Assembly: GCA_002790835.1 (NCBI GenBank)
Contig: PFVX01000064.1
Coordinates: 1 to 51,454 of the forward strand
Direction: 5' to 3'
From: a bacterium CG_4_9_14_3_um_filter_65_15
GTDB lineage: Bacteria; Krumholzibacteriota; Krumholzibacteriia; LZORAL124-64-63
Length of the DNA: 51,454 nucleotides
Below are positions 34,311 through 44,731 of this stretch, piece after piece. The notes under the pieces were generated by a model. It was not told the DNA's origin. It searched no databases and saw only the letters and a list, made by a program, of their open reading frames with translations. Position 1 is the stretch's first letter; every line of letters starts with the position of its first letter. Both the position numbers and the translations under genes were made by a program.

Positions 34311-36575
34311 ATGGACGAGGTGCGCAGGATCATGAAGAATCTGGCGGGCAGCCAGGAGATCGAGGATCAGGAGCGGGCCATTCCCTTCGATGAGTTCCTC
34401 GTCCTGATGCGCCGGCATCCCGCACGGACGATCCGCAACATCCACCAGATCTTCCATGACATGGTCAAGACCTTCGTGGGCGAGGGTGTCGACGAGTACC
34501 CCGGGGATCCCGAATCCATCAATTTCATCGGCTTCGATTTCACCCCCCTGCTGGTCGATGGTTCGGATCAGCCTTTCTTCGCCGACCGCCTCTTCGCCAA
34601 CCGTCTGATGTCCATGATCGACGGCCTGCGCGGCGGCGCCCAGCAGAACAAGATCTACCTCTTCGACGGCCCTCCGGGTTGCGGCAAATCGACCTTCCTG
34701 AACAACCTGTTGCGGAAGTTCGAGGAGTACGCCAACAGCCCGGCCGGAACCCGCTACGAGGTGGTCTGGCACCTGGACCGCAGTCTGGTCGAAGGCGGGC
34801 GCAGCGAGGAGGGAGGCAGTCGCCTGGGCCGGCTCCTGGAACGACACGGCGAGAGTGGGGATGCGGACGACATGCAGGACCGCCAGCGTTTCCTGGAGGT
34901 CCCCTGTCCGAGCCACGACAACCCCCTGCTGCTGATCCCCCGAAAGCGGCGCCCGGAATTCCTGGACGACCTGTTCGAGGACGACCAGTTCAAATGGAAC
35001 CTGTCGACGAGCAAGGATTACGACTGGGTCTTTCGCGACAATCCGTGCACCATCTGCAGCTCACTGTACCAGGCCCTGCTGCACCGCGTGGGCGACGCGG
35101 GCCGGGTCATGTCCATGATCCACGCCCGTCCCTATCGTTTCGACCGCCGTCTGGGCAAGGGCATCACCGTTTTCAATCCCGGCGACCGGTTGACCAAGCA
35201 ACCCGTGTTGACCAACGCCGTGCTGCAGCGCCGCATCGGCACCCTGCTGCAGGACAGCAACCAGGTGCGCTATCTGTTCTCCCGCTACGCCCGCACCAAC
35301 AACGGGATCTACGCCCTGATGGACATCAAGGGCTTCAACCGCGAGCGGTTGCTGGAGCTGCACAACATCATCAGCGACGGCGTGCACAAGGTCGAGGAGA
35401 TCGAGGAGCGGGTCTACTCCCTGTTCATGGGCGTGATGAATCCCGAGGACAACAAGAACATCCGGGGTTTCCAGTCTTTGAGCGACCGCATCGAATTCAT
35501 CAACATCTCCTACGTGCTCGATTCGTCGACCGAGGTGGAGATCTACCGCAACATCTTCGGCCGTCACATCGGCGAAAGCTTCCTGCCACGCGTGCTGAAC
35601 AACTTCGCGCGGGTGATCATCTCCAGCCGCTTGAACGAAAAGTCGCCCGCCCTGCTCGACTGGATCGGCGACGCGGAGAAGTACAAGCTGTACTGCGACG
35701 AGAATCTGCATCTGTTGAAGATGGCCATCTACACGGGCATCATTCCGGTCTGGTTGGACGAGGAGGACCGCAAGAACTTCACGGCCCGTATCCGTCGCCG
35801 GGTGATCGCCGAGGCGGAAACCGAGGGCCAGTCCGGATTCAGCGGCCGCGACTCCATCGACATCTTCCACGACCTGTATGCGAATTCCGGTCGTGAGGGC
35901 CGGATGATCACCATGGACACTCTCTGCGCCTTCTTCACGCGGGCGAGGCCCGAGCTGGCCAGGCAGATTCCCGACGGCTTCCTGGAGAGTCTGCGTCGGC
36001 AGTACAACTACCAGATCCTGCAGGAGGTCAAGGAGTCTCTGTACTACTACAACGAGGAGCGCATCGCGCGGGACCTGAAGAACTACCTGTTCGCCCTGAA
36101 CTACGAGACGGGCACGACGGCCGTCTGCTCCTACACCGGGGACAAGCTGGAGATCACCGAAAGCTTCCTCGCGGGAATCGAAAACCACCTGCTCGGCGAG
36201 GACGTGAGCGAGAACCGGCGGCAGGAATTCCGCGCGGAAACCCAGCGGGAGTACACGTCCCGCACGCTGACCCAGGAGATCATGGTCGAGGGCCTGGACA
36301 TCTCGATGACCAAGCTCTTCGGCGACCTGCACAAGCGATACGTGTTCAGCCTCAAGAACAGGGTGCTGGACCCGTTCCTGGGCAACGCCAATTTCCGCCG
36401 TGCGGTCAAGGATTTCGCCACGGACAACTTCCGCACATACGACCGCAAGATCCGCGACGACGTGACCTTCCTCCTGGACAACCTGCAGGACAAGTTCGGC
36501 TACAACGAGCAGGGCGCCCGGGAAGTGTGTCTCTACGTGGTGGACAACGAGTTGACCGAGAAATTCCGCGACTGA
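34311..36575 (+). CDS. Second PrkA-like AAA ATPase
   Basis: 754 residues, starting one base after spoVR. It has the same architecture as PrkA but is diverged: Walker A is GPPGCGKST (residues 120-128). It contains a PrkA-like segment (DIKGFNRERLLELHNIISDGVHKVEEIEERVYSLFMGVMNPEDNKNI) and a long helical C-terminal part (YLFALNYETGTTAVCSYTGDKLEI, RRAVKDFATDNFRTYDRKIRDDVTFLLDNLQDKFGY). A CTIC pair at DNPCTICSSL is unusual. It lies in the PrkA-YeaH-SpoVR cluster and so is likely part of the same machine, perhaps as a partner or antagonist of PrkA. The specific function is unknown. Confidence 0.88.
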   Translation: MDEVRRIMKNLAGSQEIEDQERAIPFDEFLVLMRRHPARTIRNIHQIFHDMVKTFVGEGVDEYPGDPESINFIGFDFTPLLVDGSDQPFFADRLFANRLMSMIDGLRGGAQQNKIYLFDGPPGCGKSTFLNNLLRKFEEYANSPAGTRYEVVWHLDRSLVEGGRSEEGGSRLGRLLERHGESGDADDMQDRQRFLEVPCPSHDNPLLLIPRKRRPEFLDDLFEDDQFKWNLSTSKDYDWVFRDNPCTICSSLYQALLHRVGDAGRVMSMIHARPYRFDRRLGKGITVFNPGDRLTKQPVLTNAVLQRRIGTLLQDSNQVRYLFSRYARTNNGIYALMDIKGFNRERLLELHNIISDGVHKVEEIEERVYSLFMGVMNPEDNKNIRGFQSLSDRIEFINISYVLDSSTEVEIYRNIFGRHIGESFLPRVLNNFARVIISSRLNEKSPALLDWIGDAEKYKLYCDENLHLLKMAIYTGIIPVWLDEEDRKNFTARIRRRVIAEAETEGQSGFSGRDSIDIFHDLYANSGREGRMITMDTLCAFFTRARPELARQIPDGFLESLRRQYNYQILQEVKESLYYYNEERIARDLKNYLFALNYETGTTAVCSYTGDKLEITESFLAGIENHLLGEDVSENRRQEFRAETQREYTSRTLTQEIMVEGLDISMTKLFGDLHKRYVFSLKNRVLDPFLGNANFRRAVKDFATDNFRTYDRKIRDDVTFLLDNLQDKFGYNEQGAREVCLYVVDNELTEKFRD

Positions 36576-36581
36576 CCAGTC

Positions 36582-36923
36582 CTACTTCGGCGGCCGCGCG
36601 CGGTAGGTGATGACCCGCGCCTTCTCCAACGTCACCAGACCCTCGGTGATGAGCTCGTCCAGCTGGGGCAGGAACTTCTGGATCTTTTCTTCGGTGTCCA
36701 CGATCTCCACCACCATGGGCAGATCCTCAGACAGGCGCAGGATCTTGGCCGTGTGCACCCGGCTGCTGCCGCCAAAACCCAGGAAACCTCGCAGGACCGT
36801 GGCCCCGGCCAGCCCCTGGGCGCGGGCTTTTTCCACCAGCAGCTGGTACAGAGGCCGGCCTTCGGCCTTGTCGCCTTCTCCGATGAAGATCCGCAGCAGA
36901 CAGGCGTCTTCGGGCAACGTCAT
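36582..36923 (-). CDS. DUF190 family protein linked to CrcB
   Basis: 113 residues, with AAAAGGAG upstream of the ATG at 36923. The sequence (LLRIFIGEGDKAEGRPLYQLLVEKARAQGLAGATVLRGFLGFGG...) is characteristic of DUF190, a PII-like small-fold family that is very often next to crcB in bacteria. It lies 18 bases downstream of crcB, so both are co-transcribed. It may sense or regulate fluoride handling; the mechanism is not established. Confidence 0.9.
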   Translation of the reverse strand: MTLPEDACLLRIFIGEGDKAEGRPLYQLLVEKARAQGLAGATVLRGFLGFGGSSRVHTAKILRLSEDLPMVVEIVDTEEKIQKFLPQLDELITEGLVTLEKARVITYRARPPK

Positions 36924-36941
36924 GGGTGACTCCTTTTGCGG

Positions 36942-37319
36942 TCAGGCCAGGCGGCCGGCGGCCATGCCGACCAGGAGGGCGGCGATGCCGACCCCGTTCT
37001 GGAGCGAGAAATAGGCCATGGCGTAGGCCCATTCGTGGGCCCGCATGAGCTCTCCGGTTTCCAGGATGTAGGCGGAGAAGGTGGTGAAGGCGCCCATGAA
37101 GCCCACCAGGATCACCGTGCGTGTCTCGGGGGTCACCGGCAGGCGATGGCGGAACAGGGCCCACAGCATGCCGGCCAGGAAACATCCGATGACGTTCACC
37201 GCCAGGGTGCCCCAGGGGAAGTACGGTCCCGCCAGCCGCTGGACCAGGCCGGACAAGCCGTAGCGGGACAGGGTGCCCAGGGCTCCGGCGGCGGCCAGCA
37301 GAACGATTTTCAGGAGCAT
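36942..37319 (-). CDS. crcB: CrcB/Fluc fluoride channel
   Basis: 125 residues from the ATG at 37319, with GAAAGGAACC upstream; the frame runs back into galE but that is not coding. Four membrane segments are evident. The family motifs GALGTLSRYGLSGL, WGTLAVNVIGCFLAG (with the pore Asn) and VGFMGAFTTFSAY (the TTFS phenylalanine box) are all intact. Fluc proteins form dual-topology dimers that export fluoride. It sits 13 bases after galE in an operon with galE and DUF190. The short spacing leaves no room for a fluoride riboswitch between them. Confidence 0.95.
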   Translation of the reverse strand: MLLKIVLLAAAGALGTLSRYGLSGLVQRLAGPYFPWGTLAVNVIGCFLAGMLWALFRHRLPVTPETRTVILVGFMGAFTTFSAYILETGELMRAHEWAYAMAYFSLQNGVGIAALLVGMAAGRLA

Positions 37320-37332
37320 TTCCCGGTTCCTT

Positions 37333-38361
<1,029 letters not shown>

Positions 38362-38433
38362 GTCGAGCTCCGCGTTGGGGAAGTGGCGTCAGGTCCATGG
38401 TATGAGGTCGGGGCCGAGCGGGATACCAAAAAA

Positions 38434-38537
38434 CGCCTTGGATATTGTGCACGGCCCTTCCAGATCCGTTGTCAAGTGAATCGGGACAAGAAGCGGGATT
38501 GATGGCTCAAACCCAGCCATGCACAATAGCCAAGGCG
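38434..38537. repeat. Near-perfect 18-bp inverted repeat bounding a 104-base element upstream of galE
   Basis: CGCCTTGGATATTGTGCA (38434-38451) and TGCACAATAGCCAAGGCG (38520-38537) are inverted copies with 17 of 18 matches and a 68-base centre. A TTGACA in the minus sense lies in the centre. It could be two operator sites around the galE promoter or a small MITE-like element with terminal inverted repeats; I see no clear target-site duplication. The rest of the 38362-38664 gap holds, apart from the hairpin at 38625-38654, nothing recognisable. Confidence 0.6.
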
Positions 38538-38624
38538 CTGGAAAGGGGATTTCTCTTGCGCCGACAATGGTAAAGGGTTACGGCCGCAGACACAACCCAA
38601 TTTGTGTGTTTTGATGATTTTTTG

Positions 38625-38654
38625 TGCCCCGGGCCGGTTGTGCGACCCGGGGCA
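38625..38654. terminator. GC-rich hairpin after the malic enzyme gene
   Basis: TGCCCCGGG (38625-38633) pairs with CCCGGGGCA (38646-38654), a perfect 9-bp stem just beyond the end of the minus-strand malic enzyme gene. The T6 run (38618-38623) lies on the plus strand before the stem, so in the transcript of the malic enzyme it is an A-run. It may act as a stem-only terminator. Confidence 0.5.
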
Positions 38655-38664
38655 TTGCCCGAAA

Positions 38665-40920
38665 TCAGGCTTCCTCAGCGACCTGGTAGGCCGAAAGCGC
38701 CGCCATGTTCACGATCTCGGTCACCGTGGAATTGTAGGAGATGAGGTTGACCGGGTTCTCCAGGCCCACCAGGAGAGGACCGATGGCCTCGCACCGGCCC
38801 AGGGTACTGAGCAGCTTGAAGGCGATGTTGCCGCTCTGCAGATCCGGGAATACCAGCACGTTGGCCCGCCCCTGGACCTGGGATTCGGGGACGGACATGT
38901 TGCAGGCCTCGGGGGTGACGGCCACATCGGCGTGCATCTCCCCGTCCACCCGCAACTCGGGGTGCTCCTGATGAAGAATCCGCACGGCCTCGCGGACCTT
39001 GCGGCTTTCGGGCCGGTCGTTGTCCCCGAAGTTGCTGAACGAGAGCATGGCCACCACGGGGTTCAGGTTGAAATACCGGGCCACCATGGAGGCGCGTAGG
39101 GCGATCTCGACCAGCTGGCGGCTGTCCGGGTCGAAGGTGGCCGTGGTGTCGGACAGGATGTAGACCTTGCCGCCCACCAGGATCACGTGCATGCCGACCA
39201 CTCCACGAACGCCCTGCTTGGCGGTGCCCAAGGTCAGGACCCAACGCAGCGAATCCACGTAGGGTCGGTCGGCCCCGCACACCATGCCATCGGCTTCCCC
39301 GCTGCGGACCATCATCAGGCCGTGATGGATGGGGCGGCGGACCATGCGGCGGGCCTTGGCCAGGGTGTAGCCCTTGCGGGCCCGCTCCCGCCACAGCATC
39401 TCGCCCATGGCGTCGTTGGTGGGATCGGTTTGGAAATCCTTGATGACCATCCCTTTCAGGGACAATCCCAGCTCCCCGGCCTTGGCCGTGATGCGCGCTT
39501 TGTTCCCCAGCAGCACGGGCCGGCAGAAGCCTTCGGTCACGCAGATCTGGCAGGCCTCGAGCACGCGCTTGTCCTCGCCCTCGGCGAAGACGATGCGCTT
39601 GTTGAGGGCGCGGGAGCGGGCGCGGATGGAATGCATCACCATGACGCTGCGGTCGGTCATGGCCTCCAGCTTCTCGTGGTAGGCGTCCCAGTCGGTGATG
39701 GGCTCCTGCGCGACGCCGGTCTCGCAGGCAGCCCGGGCCACAGCCATGGCTTCGGCCACGAGCACCCGGGAATCGAAGGGCTTGGGGATGATGTATTCGG
39801 GACCGAATTCGAAATGCTCGCCCCCGTAGGCCGACGCCACCTCCGCCGGTACGGGTTCGCGCGCCAGATCGGCCAAAGCGTGGGCCGCGGCCAGCTTCAT
39901 CTCCTCGTTGATGCTGGTGGCCCTGACGTCGAGGGCGCCGCGGAAGATGAAGGGAAAGCCCAGGACGTTGTTGACCTGGTTGGGGTAATCCGACCTTCCG
40001 GTGGCCATGATCACGTCCGGCCGCGCGGCCTTGGCTTCATCGTAGGTGATTTCGGGGTCGGGGTTGGCCATGGCCATGACGATGGGCCGGTCGGCCATGG
40101 TTTTGACCATGTCCCCGGTGACCAGGTCCTTGACGGAATAGCCGAGGAAGACATCGGCGCCGTCCATCGCCTCGGCCAGGGTGCGGCGTTCGGTTTCCGC
40201 GGCGAAATGCTCCTTGTACGGGTTCATGCCCTCGCTGCGGCCCTTGTAGCAGACACCCTTGCTGTCCACCAGCAGGAAATTGGCGTTGGGGACGCCGAGG
40301 GATTCCATGAGCTTGGCGCAGGCGATGGCTGCGGCACCGGCTCCGGAGACCACGACCTTCAGATCCTGGAGCTTCTTCTTCTGCAGCAGGGTCGCGTTGA
40401 TCAGGGCGGCGGCGGAGATGATGGCCGTCCCGTGCTGGTCGTCGTGGAAGACGGGGATGTTCATGGTCTCCCGCAGACGCTCCTCGATGAGGAAGCATTC
40501 GGGGGCCTTGATGTCCTCGAGATTGATTCCGCCGAAAGTCGGTTCGAGCAGCTGGCAGGTGCGGATGATCTCCTCGGGATCCTCGGTGTCCAGTTCGATG
40601 TCGAAAACGTCGATCTGACCGAAGCGCTTGAACAGAACCCCCTTGCCCTCCATGACGGGCTTTCCCGCCAGGGCGCCGATGTTGCCCAGGCCCAGGACGG
40701 CGGTGCCGTTGGAAACCACGGCCACCAGGTTGCCGCGGTTGGTGAAGCGGTAGGCGGCCTTGGGGTCGGCAGCGATGACGTTGCAGGGTACGGCCACGCC
40801 GGGAGTGTAGGCCAGGGACAGATCCCTTGCCGTCAGGCAGGGTTTGGTGGGAACGACTTCCGTCTTGCCGGGGCGGTCGAATTCGTGGTACCTGAGGGCG
40901 TCCTGATCTTGAGTTGACAT
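38665..40920 (-). CDS. maeB: NADP-dependent malic enzyme with C-terminal phosphotransacetylase-like domain
   Basis: 751 residues, close to E. coli MaeB (759). The N-terminal ~410 residues are the malic enzyme ([12 protein letters not shown] with the catalytic Tyr, [35 protein letters not shown] of the nucleotide site, and ANPDPEI). From ~430 on is the PTA-like domain ([55 protein letters not shown]), which in MaeB is regulatory and not catalytic. It decarboxylates malate to pyruvate making NADPH. A hairpin GGTACA/TGTACC at 40958-40977 lies in its leader. Confidence 0.96.
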   Translation of the reverse strand: MSTQDQDALRYHEFDRPGKTEVVPTKPCLTARDLSLAYTPGVAVPCNVIAADPKAAYRFTNRGNLVAVVSNGTAVLGLGNIGALAGKPVMEGKGVLFKRFGQIDVFDIELDTEDPEEIIRTCQLLEPTFGGINLEDIKAPECFLIEERLRETMNIPVFHDDQHGTAIISAAALINATLLQKKKLQDLKVVVSGAGAAAIACAKLMESLGVPNANFLLVDSKGVCYKGRSEGMNPYKEHFAAETERRTLAEAMDGADVFLGYSVKDLVTGDMVKTMADRPIVMAMANPDPEITYDEAKAARPDVIMATGRSDYPNQVNNVLGFPFIFRGALDVRATSINEEMKLAAAHALADLAREPVPAEVASAYGGEHFEFGPEYIIPKPFDSRVLVAEAMAVARAACETGVAQEPITDWDAYHEKLEAMTDRSVMVMHSIRARSRALNKRIVFAEGEDKRVLEACQICVTEGFCRPVLLGNKARITAKAGELGLSLKGMVIKDFQTDPTNDAMGEMLWRERARKGYTLAKARRMVRRPIHHGLMMVRSGEADGMVCGADRPYVDSLRWVLTLGTAKQGVRGVVGMHVILVGGKVYILSDTTATFDPDSRQLVEIALRASMVARYFNLNPVVAMLSFSNFGDNDRPESRKVREAVRILHQEHPELRVDGEMHADVAVTPEACNMSVPESQVQGRANVLVFPDLQSGNIAFKLLSTLGRCEAIGPLLVGLENPVNLISYNSTVTEIVNMAALSAYQVAEEA

Positions 40921-40957
40921 GGAATTTTCCTTTCACCGTGTCGGGAGGAAAACCGTC

Positions 40958-40977
40958 GGTACAGGAAAAGTTGTACC
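40958..40977 (-). promoter_or_regulatory. Leader hairpin of maeB
   Basis: GGTACA-GGAAAAGT-TGTACC forms a perfect 6-bp stem, 37 bases before the start codon of the malic enzyme gene. It could be an operator or an RNA element. No factor can be assigned. Confidence 0.3.
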
Positions 40978-41058
40978 TGCAAGGGCCCCTGTCCAGGAGC
41001 AATAATAATTCATAACCACCTGTTATCGTGTGAATTCTGACCTGGAATAGAGTTTCCC

Positions 41059-41087
41059 TTGTGCCGTCCGTTGGGCATCGTTAGACT
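41059..41087 (+). promoter_or_regulatory. Possible promoter of the chalcone-isomerase-like gene
   Basis: TTGTGC and TAGACT are separated by exactly 17 bases and lie 50 bases upstream of the start at 41137. Both hexamers are partial matches, so the call is tentative. Confidence 0.35.
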
Positions 41088-41136
41088 CAATGCAGGCGAG
41101 GCCGAATACTGTGTCGGTGAGCGGAAGGATGGAAAC

Positions 41137-41748
41137 ATGAACATGACCAGGCGATTGATTCCGGCGGCCCTCGTGCTGCTGGTTTTGCCGGCGGTGGCGT
41201 GGGGCATCACGGAGCAGAAGACGGGGACGGAGTACCCCGATCAGATCACCGTGGCGGTGGGTGACCGGGAAGTGGTCATGAACGCCACCGGAGCCGGCCT
41301 GCGGGAGAAGACCTTCCTGAAGGTGGACGTGTACACCATCGTTTCCTATGTCGCCGAGGACGCCGCCCTCGGCGAGGCGACCCCGGGTCTGTCCCTGTGC
41401 AAGCTGCAACAGCCCAAGCAGCTGCAGATGGACCTGCGACGCAGTTTCAGCCGCGAAAAGCTGATAGGCGCCTTCGTCGAGGTCATCGAGAAGAACTACG
41501 ACGACCTGTCGGGCATCGCCGCGGACATGGAAACTTTCGCGGGGTATTTCACCCGCGACGCCCAGGACGGCGACGTGATCATTTTCGAATACGCACCGGG
41601 CATCGGCCTGACGACCATCCTCAACGGCGAGGTCAGCGGGGTCATCCAGAACCCGGATTTTGCCGAAGCCCTGTGGACCGTCTGGTTCGGGAAGAAATCC
41701 GCCAACGACGGATTGAAGAAGGATCTGTTATCACTGCTGAAATCCTGA
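41137..41748 (+). CDS. Periplasmic chalcone-isomerase-like protein
   Basis: 203 residues from the ATG at 41137, with GGAAGGAT upstream. A signal peptide (ALVLLVLPAVAWG) precedes a chalcone-isomerase-like fold of the bacterial type (VVMNATGAGLREKTFLKVDVYTIVSYV, then KQLQMDLRRSFSREKLIGAFVEVIEKN, and TILNGEVSGVIQNPDFAEALWTVWFGKKS). Bacterial members bind fatty-acid-like or other hydrophobic ligands; catalysis is not shown. It is 28 bases upstream of the hybrid sensor kinase, so the two may be linked. Confidence 0.85.
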   Translation: MNMTRRLIPAALVLLVLPAVAWGITEQKTGTEYPDQITVAVGDREVVMNATGAGLREKTFLKVDVYTIVSYVAEDAALGEATPGLSLCKLQQPKQLQMDLRRSFSREKLIGAFVEVIEKNYDDLSGIAADMETFAGYFTRDAQDGDVIIFEYAPGIGLTTILNGEVSGVIQNPDFAEALWTVWFGKKSANDGLKKDLLSLLKS

Positions 41749-41776
41749 TCAACGGCCTGGATAGGGAGTTCCGGAC

Positions 41777-44560
41777 GTGAGATCCCGGTTGCTGGCGGGG
41801 TGCCTGCTGCTGCTCTTCCTGTGGACCGGTACGACCGGCGCGCAGAACGCGGCGGAATCCCACGTGGTCCGGGTGGGCGTGTTTCCCGTCGAACCCATTG
41901 TGACGTTGAACCCCGGGGAGCCTCCCCGGGGTTTTTTCGTCGATCTCCTGGAGGAGATCGCCCGCAACGAGCAGTGGAGTCTGGAATACGTGGCGGGGAC
42001 ATGGAACGAGGGTCTGGAGCGTCTGGAGGCCGGATCCATCGATCTGATGACCGCGGTCTCTCCCACGGCCGAACGCGCGTTGCGGATGCGCTTTGGCGCC
42101 GAGTCGGTGTTGATGGTCTGGGGCCAGGTGTTCACGCGACCGGACAATCGGGTGACAACCATCCTGGACCTGCAGGACAAGACCGTGGCGGTGGCCCGGT
42201 CCGATATCAACGGCCAGAATTTTCGCCAGACCGCCGACGCCTTCGGCGTAACCTGCAATTACCGGGAAGTGGCGACCCACGAGGATATCTTTCAACTGCT
42301 GCGGTCGGGCGAAGCCGACGCCGGGGTGGTGCCCAACCTTTTCGGTCATGCCCACTCCCGGAAATTCGGCCTGATCGGCACGAGCATCATCTTCATTCCC
42401 GTGGAAGCCCATTTCGCCGCTCCGCTGAATGGTGATCCCGCCTTGTTGCAGACCATCGACCGATATCTGGCCCAGTGGAAGCAGGATGAGGGGTCGGTCT
42501 ACTACGCAGGTCTGCAGAATCTGATGAACGATCCGTCGGCCCGCGGGGCGGAGGTTCCCGCCTGGATTCTGTGGAGCGGCGGCTTGGCCTTGTTGCTGGT
42601 GGGGATCATGTTCTTTCTGAATCGGGTGTTGACCGCAAAATTCCAGCAGCGCACGCGCGAACTCCGGGAGAGCGAGGCCAAGCAGAGGGCCATCTTCGAC
42701 CAGTCGTATCAGTTCGTCGGTCTCCTCGACCCCGCAGGGATCGTGCTGGATGTGAATCAGACCGCCCTGGATTTCATCGGCGCCGGCAAGGAGGACGTGG
42801 TCGGCAGCCCATTCTGGGAAGCGCCGTGGTGGTCGCATTCGGAAGAGGCCCAGAACGAGATCAAACGAGGAATTGAGACCGCGGCGTCCGGGGAGTTTTA
42901 CCGTTCCGTGGCGATCCATCCGGGACCGGACGGCCTGCCCCACCACGTCGAATTCACCGTCAAGTCCATCAAGGACGACGACGGTCGGGTGAAATGGCTG
43001 GTTCCCGAAGGGCGAGACATCACCGAGTACAGGAACGCCCGGGAAAACCTGGCCCGTCTGGGCCAGGCGGTTGAACAGACCGCCGATATGATCGTGATCA
43101 CCGACCCGGTTGGCCGCATGGAATACGTGAACCCGGCTTTCGTGAGGGGGACCGGTTTTGATCCCCAGGAGCTCGCGGGGCAAAGTCTGGGCATCCTGTG
43201 TCCCCAGGATTTGACCGACGGATTGTATTCCCGACGGTGGTTCGACAGGTTGGGCCGGGACCCCTGGCGTGGCCGGGTGGCGCCGGTGGTCAAGGGCGGT
43301 CAGAGTATCGAGGTCGACGCTTCCGTATCCCCCATCCTCGATGACGATGATTCGGTCGCGGCCTACGTGGTGGTGCAGCGGGACATGTCCCAGGTCGCGG
43401 AATTGGAACGCAGCTTGCGGCAATCGCAGCGCCTGGAGGCCGTGGGCACCCTCGCCGCGGGCATCGCCCACGACTTCAACAACATCCTGGCGGCCATCTT
43501 CGGGTATACCGAACTGGCCCAGCTGTCGGTGGAGGAAAACAGCCCGGCCTCCGAGTATCTGGACGAGGTTCTCGTGGGGGCCGAGCGGGCCCGCGCCCTG
43601 GTGAGGCAGATCCTGGTTTTCGGACGCCGCACCGAGCAGGAGATGCGGGCACTGCCGCTTGCGCCGCTGGTGCACGAAGTCATCGAGTTGCTGCGATCCA
43701 CCATGCCGGCCACCATCAAGGTGGAGGAGGATCTCGAGATCGACGGGTCGATCCGGGGCGATTCGGGTCAGATCCACCAGGTCGTCATGAACTTGTGCAC
43801 CAACGCATTCCAGGCCATGGAAGACCTCGGCGGGGTCCTGAAGGTCACCTTGAATCGAGCCTCGAAATTCCCCGCGGCCGATGCCGACGCCGGCAGACCG
43901 GAAGCAGCAACCTATCTGGCCATCGAGGTTTCCGACAACGGGCCGGGTATGGACGACGAAATGCTGGACAAGATCTTCGAGCCCTACTTCACGACCAAGG
44001 ATCCCGGCAAAGGCACCGGCCTGGGGTTGGCCGTCGTGCACGGGATCGTCAAGTCACACCACGGCTTCCTCGAGGTCGAAAGCAAGGTCGGTAAGGGGAC
44101 GGTTTTTTGCGTGATGCTGCCGGAAATCGCCGCCGAAGATGATGTGGCCATTCACGAGGTCTCGCAGGACGGGCTTCCCGGGCTCGGGGAGCACATCCTG
44201 TTCGTGGACGACGAGGAGACTCTGGGCCGGTTGGTGGAGGCCTATTTCACGGATCTGGGCTACAAAGTCAGCACCCTCACCGATAGCCGGGAAGCCTGGG
44301 ATGTCTTCCGCGCCGACCCCGCGGACATCGACCTGGTGATCTCGGATCAGACCATGCCGCAGATGTCGGGGTTCGATCTCGCCTCCCAGATGCTTGCGCT
44401 CCGGCCGGATCTGCCGTTCGTCCTGTGCACCGGGTACAGCGCCGACATCAGCCGGGAATCGGCCATGGCCCTGGGCATCAGCCGGTTCGTGCAGAAGCCC
44501 GTGGCGATGGAGCGGCTGGGGGTCATCGTGCGGGGGCTGCTGGATCGGCGGAAGGGGTAG
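41777..44560 (+). CDS. Hybrid sensor histidine kinase with periplasmic solute-binding sensor domain
   Basis: 927 residues from the GTG at 41777, preceded by GGGAG. A signal peptide leads to a family 3 solute-binding-like domain (residues ~30-245: VRVGVFPVEPIV..., RRGFFVDLLEEIA-like region, then LRSGEADAGVVPN). A transmembrane helix (residues ~258-282) follows, then two PAS domains (~300-535). The HisKA box has His565 in GIAHDFNNIL, followed by HATPase (NLCTNAFQAME, SDNGPGMDDEML, GTGLGLAVVHGI). The C-terminal receiver holds the phosphoryl Asp857 in VISDQTMPQMSG. It senses a small periplasmic solute (amino-acid-like by family). No separate response regulator or output domain is nearby, so the output partner is elsewhere. 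Confidence 0.93.
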   Translation: MRSRLLAGCLLLLFLWTGTTGAQNAAESHVVRVGVFPVEPIVTLNPGEPPRGFFVDLLEEIARNEQWSLEYVAGTWNEGLERLEAGSIDLMTAVSPTAERALRMRFGAESVLMVWGQVFTRPDNRVTTILDLQDKTVAVARSDINGQNFRQTADAFGVTCNYREVATHEDIFQLLRSGEADAGVVPNLFGHAHSRKFGLIGTSIIFIPVEAHFAAPLNGDPALLQTIDRYLAQWKQDEGSVYYAGLQNLMNDPSARGAEVPAWILWSGGLALLLVGIMFFLNRVLTAKFQQRTRELRESEAKQRAIFDQSYQFVGLLDPAGIVLDVNQTALDFIGAGKEDVVGSPFWEAPWWSHSEEAQNEIKRGIETAASGEFYRSVAIHPGPDGLPHHVEFTVKSIKDDDGRVKWLVPEGRDITEYRNARENLARLGQAVEQTADMIVITDPVGRMEYVNPAFVRGTGFDPQELAGQSLGILCPQDLTDGLYSRRWFDRLGRDPWRGRVAPVVKGGQSIEVDASVSPILDDDDSVAAYVVVQRDMSQVAELERSLRQSQRLEAVGTLAAGIAHDFNNILAAIFGYTELAQLSVEENSPASEYLDEVLVGAERARALVRQILVFGRRTEQEMRALPLAPLVHEVIELLRSTMPATIKVEEDLEIDGSIRGDSGQIHQVVMNLCTNAFQAMEDLGGVLKVTLNRASKFPAADADAGRPEAATYLAIEVSDNGPGMDDEMLDKIFEPYFTTKDPGKGTGLGLAVVHGIVKSHHGFLEVESKVGKGTVFCVMLPEIAAEDDVAIHEVSQDGLPGLGEHILFVDDEETLGRLVEAYFTDLGYKVSTLTDSREAWDVFRADPADIDLVISDQTMPQMSGFDLASQMLALRPDLPFVLCTGYSADISRESAMALGISRFVQKPVAMERLGVIVRGLLDRRKG

Positions 44561-44598
44561 GGTAGGGGTGCGGGCCACATCTGCGCGTGCTCATGGAC

Positions 44599-44629
44599 GG
44601 CGGCCCGCGACTTCCTGTCACGGGCCGCC
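44599..44629 (+). terminator. GC-rich hairpin after the sensor kinase gene
   Basis: GGCGGCCCG (44599-44607) pairs perfectly with CGGGCCGCC (44621-44629), 38 bases after the kinase stop. No T-tract follows. Confidence 0.5.
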
Positions 44630-44731
44630 TCGGCATTCCGCGCCCCTCGAAACGCGTGCATCCGGACCGGTTTCGCGCTACCCTGCAAAATCTCGGAATC
44701 CCCCGCTTCCCCTGCTCGAGGAGCCTAGCTG

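Noticed and set aside
37320-37332. Fluoride riboswitch before crcB
   Set aside because: Only 13 bases lie between galE and crcB, too short, and no matching sequence was seen upstream of galE.
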